A stretch of DNA of 64,000 nt, taken from assembly GCA_905178155.1 (NCBI GenBank), contig CAJINV010000012.1, positions 1,112,004 through 1,176,003 on the forward strand, written 5' to 3'. This stretch comes from Amoebophrya sp. A120 (lineage: Eukaryota; Sar; Dinophyceae; Syndiniales; Amoebophryaceae). Positions 55,201 through 61,200 of this stretch are shown here, in pieces. The position numbers and the translations under genes are program-made. How positions within the stretch are numbered: position 1 is the first letter of the stretch; each line of letters begins with the position of its first letter. The notes below the pieces were generated by a model. It was not told where the DNA came from, ran no database searches, and saw only the letters and a list, made by a program, of their open reading frames with translations.

Positions 55201-58200
55201 TGGATCTTTATCGTGAAGTCTTTCTCAATCTGGACGATCTTCTGCTTCTCTAGATCCACTTCAGATTATCAATTGCAAAAATGTCTGGGTCTGGAAGGAT
55301 GCAAGGTCTGTCATGCTTGTCTGACATGACTGAAGAGTTTGCGATGCGTGTCCAAGAAGAGACCCTCTTGCTTGTCATGCAAAACGCAGCTTGTCATGCG
55401 GAAAGCGCAACACGAAGCCGCGCAAAAATCTCTCATGTTGGCTGCGCATTACAGAAAATTCACCATTCAAAAATCAGCATTACAAGTTTCCAGACCCAGA
55501 CATATTTGCATTTCATACAGTTTCCTTCTGCTTCAAATCCGCGCTCCACTTCATGTGCTCCTTTTTGTATGACAGTGCACCGCTCCTCCTCCCCCTCATT
55601 TGTATAGCATGAACGGCAATACAAGCATCAGCAAGAATGCCGGTTTTGCATGACAAGTTTGCACTGGATTGTAGTTCTATTTGGACTACCAGAACTTGTC
55701 ATGCAAACAGTGCCAAGAAGCAAAGGGTGGATTCTGTATTTTGCATGACAAATGAGGGGGACACGGGGAGTTGTGCGCTGTCATATCTTGTACTCAAGCT
55801 TGAAAAACTCGTACTCGCTTTCGATTTGCTCCTTCTGTTCCTGCATGACTTGCTCGTTGTTTAGCGCTTTCCGGACTTTTAAGTTCAAACCGGTGACCAA
55901 ATCCTCGTGCTTTTGTCGGATTTCGTTCAAGATTAATTGGTGTTTGTTCTTCTCCTCCACCATGTCATGTTCGTATTTCTCATCTTTCTCCTTCACAACC
56001 TGCTGCAAATCTTCCACCTTTTCGTCCCGTTTTTCGGCCAGGTAGTCCTGCGACTCGATAAACTCTTGCAGCTCCTTCTTCAGGTCGTCCCTCTCGGTTG
56101 TCAAAGTTTTGATGATGCGGTCCAGCTCTTCCTTGTGCAGGTAGAGTTTCACGTAGTTCGCGTCTAAATCCTCGTACAAGAGATGTTCCCTCTCCCGGGT
56201 GAGAATCTTCTCGTTCGTCATCGTATCCACAGTATCCACATGATTTCTGTAGTCCTCCCAGATTTGCGAGTACAAGTCCTCCTTCCAGTGCGAGTCCCTC
56301 TCAAACTGCAACAGCTTCGCATCTTCGTAATTCTCTACTAACCTACGCCGCTGCGAGAGGATGTCCTCGATCTGGTAATTTTTCCTTTCCAGTTCGAGGA
56401 GCTTCTCCTCCTCGTTCGTTTGGATTAACCGATGTCGATGCGACAAGTAATCCTCGTAGCCCATGTTGAAGTTTTCGCGCGCGAGAACCAGTATTACAAT
56501 GAAAAATGCCCGCAGCACCCCCGAACTTGGCAGCGTTAGAACATGCAAACCTTTCCAATAGAAACACTCCCGTCTTGCATATATCAGCATCACAAATTTT
56601 CCATGCTGAATATCTCAAATCTGTGTTGCAAAGGAGCCCAGCAGTAGCCGGATCTGTCATGCAAAAGATACGTTCCGCAGCCAGATTCTGCATCAGCAAG
56701 GCTCGTAGTCCTTTCATGCATAGATAAAAAGTTCTTCGTTTGAAAACCTTATGCATGAGAAACTTTTGCAAAATCCGGGTTGAGGGCATTTTTCATTTTA
56801 ATAACCCGTCTTTCTTCTTTATCCATTTCAAAATTCTCCACCATCCGCACCTCCTATCCAACGGAAAAATCCCCCCTCCCCATATCGAAGTGGAAATCTG
56901 TGATGCAGGATTTGAGGTACCAAATCGAGTTGTCATGCTAGAAGGCCAAGAGCCGCAGTCGTGGTCTCGTTTGCAGGCAATTTGTCATGCTGTTTCCCAC
57001 TCTCAGCTGCCTCCTATCATGCTGAAGATGCAAGGCTCCCCCACGCCACCCAGCACTACAGTCCGCATCTTTTCCCGTGTAGCATGACAAAGCTGATTTG
57101 TGACAACAAATCTGCATCACAGATTTCCGTTTTGATATGGAGGGGGGGATTTTTCCTCTCAATACCTCCTGCGCGATCCCCTCTTCGATCAGCATGTTTT
57201 GTCGTTCGCGGTTCCATATCCAGTGCAAAAGCGTCCTGTCGTACTAGTATGAATTGCATCACAAATCTCCTCAGCATGAGTAATGCTGATTGTGATTTGC
57301 CATTAGATCGAGAATTGTAAAAATGCTTGACTGCGATTAGTACGAGTACGCTGCTTTTGCAGTGCATATTCCAGGCGACCTCCGTTGTCCAGCGGAGCTC
57401 CCATTTGACTTGCTGGTTTCGCTATTGAACAAAAAAGTTCATTTGGTAGCGGTAGCGATCTTACTACTCGCACTCGCGTTCTTGCAAGACAAACAGTCGC
57501 CGACATGCACGGTATGCAATACAAATTCCGGTCGTAGTTTTTGCCTTGCCGGACAGCAAGAGAAATTTCGCTAAAGCTAGAAAAACTTTATGTTGGTGTG
57601 ATATTCGCCAATCTTCCTTCATCATCTCTTGCTGTTCCCGGTTTCTTTCCAATTCCAGCATCGCTTTCTGCAACTCCTGGTCCAGAAACTCCGCTTCTTT
57701 CGTTTTCTGCTCGATCATCAACTGCAAATCTTGCTCCAAATCCACCGTTATCCAATGCAAAAGTATCGTACTCGTAGTTAGTAATTGCAAGCATGCAATA
57801 CAAATTAATATATTTATATAAGGCAAACTTTGGGGCCGGAGAGGGTCCGATAGAGGTTGGGGAGAGGTTTCGTAGAGGTTAGACAGAGGGTCGGAGAGGT
57901 AAAGTAGAGGGTCGACCAAAACAAGAGGGTCGGGGAGAGGTAAAGTGAGAGGGTACGGAGAGGGTCGGGAGAGGGTGCGCAGTATAGGGGACCGTATAGC
58001 GGCGCTATACGCCCGAAGAGGGTGCGTAGAGGTTGAGTAGAGGTCAAGTAGAGGGTAGGGGGAGAGGGTCGAGAGGGTCAGAGAGGTTCCACAGTATAGG
58101 GCGACCCTCTAAGCGACCCTCTATGTCGACCCTCTCCGGGAACCTCTTTTTTACCTCTCGGCGGACCCTCTCGGGACCTCTTGGACCCTCTCCCGGACCC

Positions 58201-61200
58201 TCTTCGCGACCCTCTCCGAACCTTTCCCGGACCCTCTCCGAACCTCTCCCGGACCCTCTCCGGGACCCTCTCCCGGACCCTCTACCAGAACCGCCCGCAC
58301 AGTGAAGCTCGCCCGTCTGCGCGCAGTGCCTGTGTCCTAGAGTAAGAATAAACAAAGCTAGGGCCTAAAAGTTCAGGCCTCCCCTGCAAGTTTTTCTTTT
58401 TTGACTCCAGGGCAGACCAGGGCGGCTGTTCAAAGTGCATGCGCCGCTCTGCGTCCCCCGGGGGGGGCGCGGCGCCACGCCTTAACGTAGGCGGCCACCT
58501 AGGGTGGCCGCAACTTCACACAGTGCCCGCGCGCGGGCAGCAGGTGTTGCGTCTTTGTAGCGGCGCGAAAGTGGTTGCGACTAAAGTAGCGACAGCTTTT
58601 CTCTGCCCGTTGTCTCTCGGCGCAAGCATAGCGCATTAGCCTTCGCAAGCACATGCAGGCCCCGCCGCGTGCTCGCTGCCTAACAGGATTCCAGCTCGCC
58701 ACCTTGTAGAAGCGGCACTCCCCCTGTTCAGGGTGCACCCCTGCAACCAACTCCCCTTCCAAGAAAGGCCAACAACCCCCGGCCCCGGGCGCTGCTTTTT
58801 TCGCCAACAAAGAACGCAGGCCGCGGAGGTATCGCTGCCTGCGTGTGTGCGCTGCGCTTTCTGGGCCAACCCCGTCAGACCGGCGCGGCCCCGCCTGCTT
58901 TTTTGGCTGTGCAGCGGCGCGCCACCCTTGGCATCGCCTTCCCCGTTGGAACACCTCCTCCGAACAGCCTCCCTCCCCGGCGGCCTCCGCCGGGGGGTGG
59001 CTGGTCTCTCTCTTAAGGCAAATCAGCATTACAAATTTCATTTCTCATGCTGAGCAAATTTGTAATGCATTTATACGAGTACGATACTTTTGCAATGCAT
59101 AACCGTGTTCGCCCGAAAACTCGTCATGGTGGCGTCCAAGGTTGTGTGCTGGTCGGTTAGCGTGGACAGTTGCTGATTCAACTCTTCGATCTCCTTCTGC
59201 TTCGCCTCTCGCAGATCCACCAGCTCCTGCTGCAGTTTTCCCTGTTCGTCTATTAATTGATTTTTCTCCGCTACAAGCGATTCCACTTCCGAGGTAAGCT
59301 TCTCCACCTGAAGAACCCCCTCGTCGTGCCGGGTCTGCATATGAACTGCAAAAGTATCGCACTCGTAGTAATTGCGGTCATGCATTACAAATTTTCTTTT
59401 TAAGGTAAATCCGCATCACAAATTCCATTTCGCATGCTGAGGAAATTCAAATAATTTGTAATGCATTTATACGAGTACGATGCTTTTGCATTTCATACTG
59501 CAGATCGGCGTGCAATTGCTGGAGATTTTCCAATTCCGCTTTGACGTTCTTGTTTTCGTTCTGAACGACGAGGGTGGTCGCGGACAAGAGTTCTTTTTCT
59601 TGGTTTAAATTTTCGATTTTTTCCTCCAAGTCGTTTTTTGTCTTCTCCAACTCCTCTTCAACTTTCTTTTTCTCTTCGATTAAGTTGTCCCTTTCCTTGG
59701 TGTATGAACTGCAAAAGCATCGCACTCGTATAAAAAATGCATTACCAATTTCCTCAGCATGAGAAATGCAATTTGTAATGCGGATTTACCTTAGCAAAAG
59801 GATTTGTAATGCATGATTGCAATACGAGTACGATACTTTTGCACAGGATATGGTGACGGCCTGTTCGCGCTTTTCCGCCTCTTCCTTCTCGCTTTTCGCC
59901 CTCTTCATTTCTGGCTCGAACTCCTCCCATTTTTTCTGCAGTTCCTCGTTCTTCTCCTTCAATTTCTCCACTTCCCCCTGCAGTTTTTCCGTCTGCTTCT
60001 CCGCCGCTTCCTTTTCCCGTATAAAAACCCGCTCAGGTGTCACTAATATCTCAAGCGTTACAATAGAATCTGGAAATCTGTGATACAAGAAGTGCATGAG
60101 CTAACCCGCTCACGCAGGATTGCGCATGACAAGTTTCGGAGCCCCAAACCGCACTGGAATCATCTGCCGGAATTTGTGTTGCAGAAAGTGGAACGCGCTG
60201 CCGCGATTCTGTCATGTACAGCATGCAAGACAAACTCCAGATTCTATTGTAACGTTTGAAAAAATTGTAACATCGGAGCAAGCCATATCCCGGACGGCGG
60301 TCTTTTTCTCGTCCTCGAGGGTTTTCAGTTCTTTATCCTTCTCTTTTATTTTCTCCTCCAGTTCGTCATTGGTTTTTTCCAACTTTTCTCGTTTCTCCAC
60401 GTGCTTTTGCACGTCTTCCTCCAATATCAAGTGCCAATATGTCTGGGTCTGGAAGAGTCATGCTGCTTTTGCATGACAGCGAAGGTCTGGCATGGAAGCT
60501 CTAGCATCACAGATTTCGAGAAGCTTCCGCAATGCCGACTCCGCATGACAAATGCCCCATTTTGGTGACAAGAAGCGGGCAGCTTTTGCTGCCTATGCAT
60601 GAGAGATTTTTTTATGTGTTGTGAAATGCGCATCACAAGTTTGCATTTTTCCAGACCCAGACATATTTGCGATGCATATCCAAATCCGTGATTTTTCGCT
60701 CTAAATCCTTTTGCACCTTCTCCGCCTCCTTTGCAACTTTCTCTGCAGCGTCTTTTTCCTTTTTCATTTCGGCCATTTCTTCCTTGTTTTTCTTCTTCTC
60801 CTCCTTCATCTCCTCGACCTCCTTTTCTTGCTTTATGCAGAGCAAAAGAGTGCTGTGCTGTGTAAGCGTACTTAACATGCAGAAGCAGATGGTGCAGGTG
60901 CACATCAACAGCGCAGTAAATAATTTTGTCTGAATGTTGAAAGGTGCTATGCTCAGCGACAGAGAGATGTCTGTTCAGACTGACACGCAGTATTCGGCAC
61001 AAGAACATCATTCAATACGCGATTATTTTTAAGCACTTCTCTTTCACTCTGGATACTTTTTTCCATTTTGTCATTTGCCTTTTTCAAATCGTCCTCCGCA
61101 TTTTCCTTTTCCGTCTGCAGATTGTCCTTGTCTTTCTTGAGCTGCTTTATCAAATGCAAATATGTCTGGGTCTGGAAACTTGTGATGCTAAAATGTGGAT

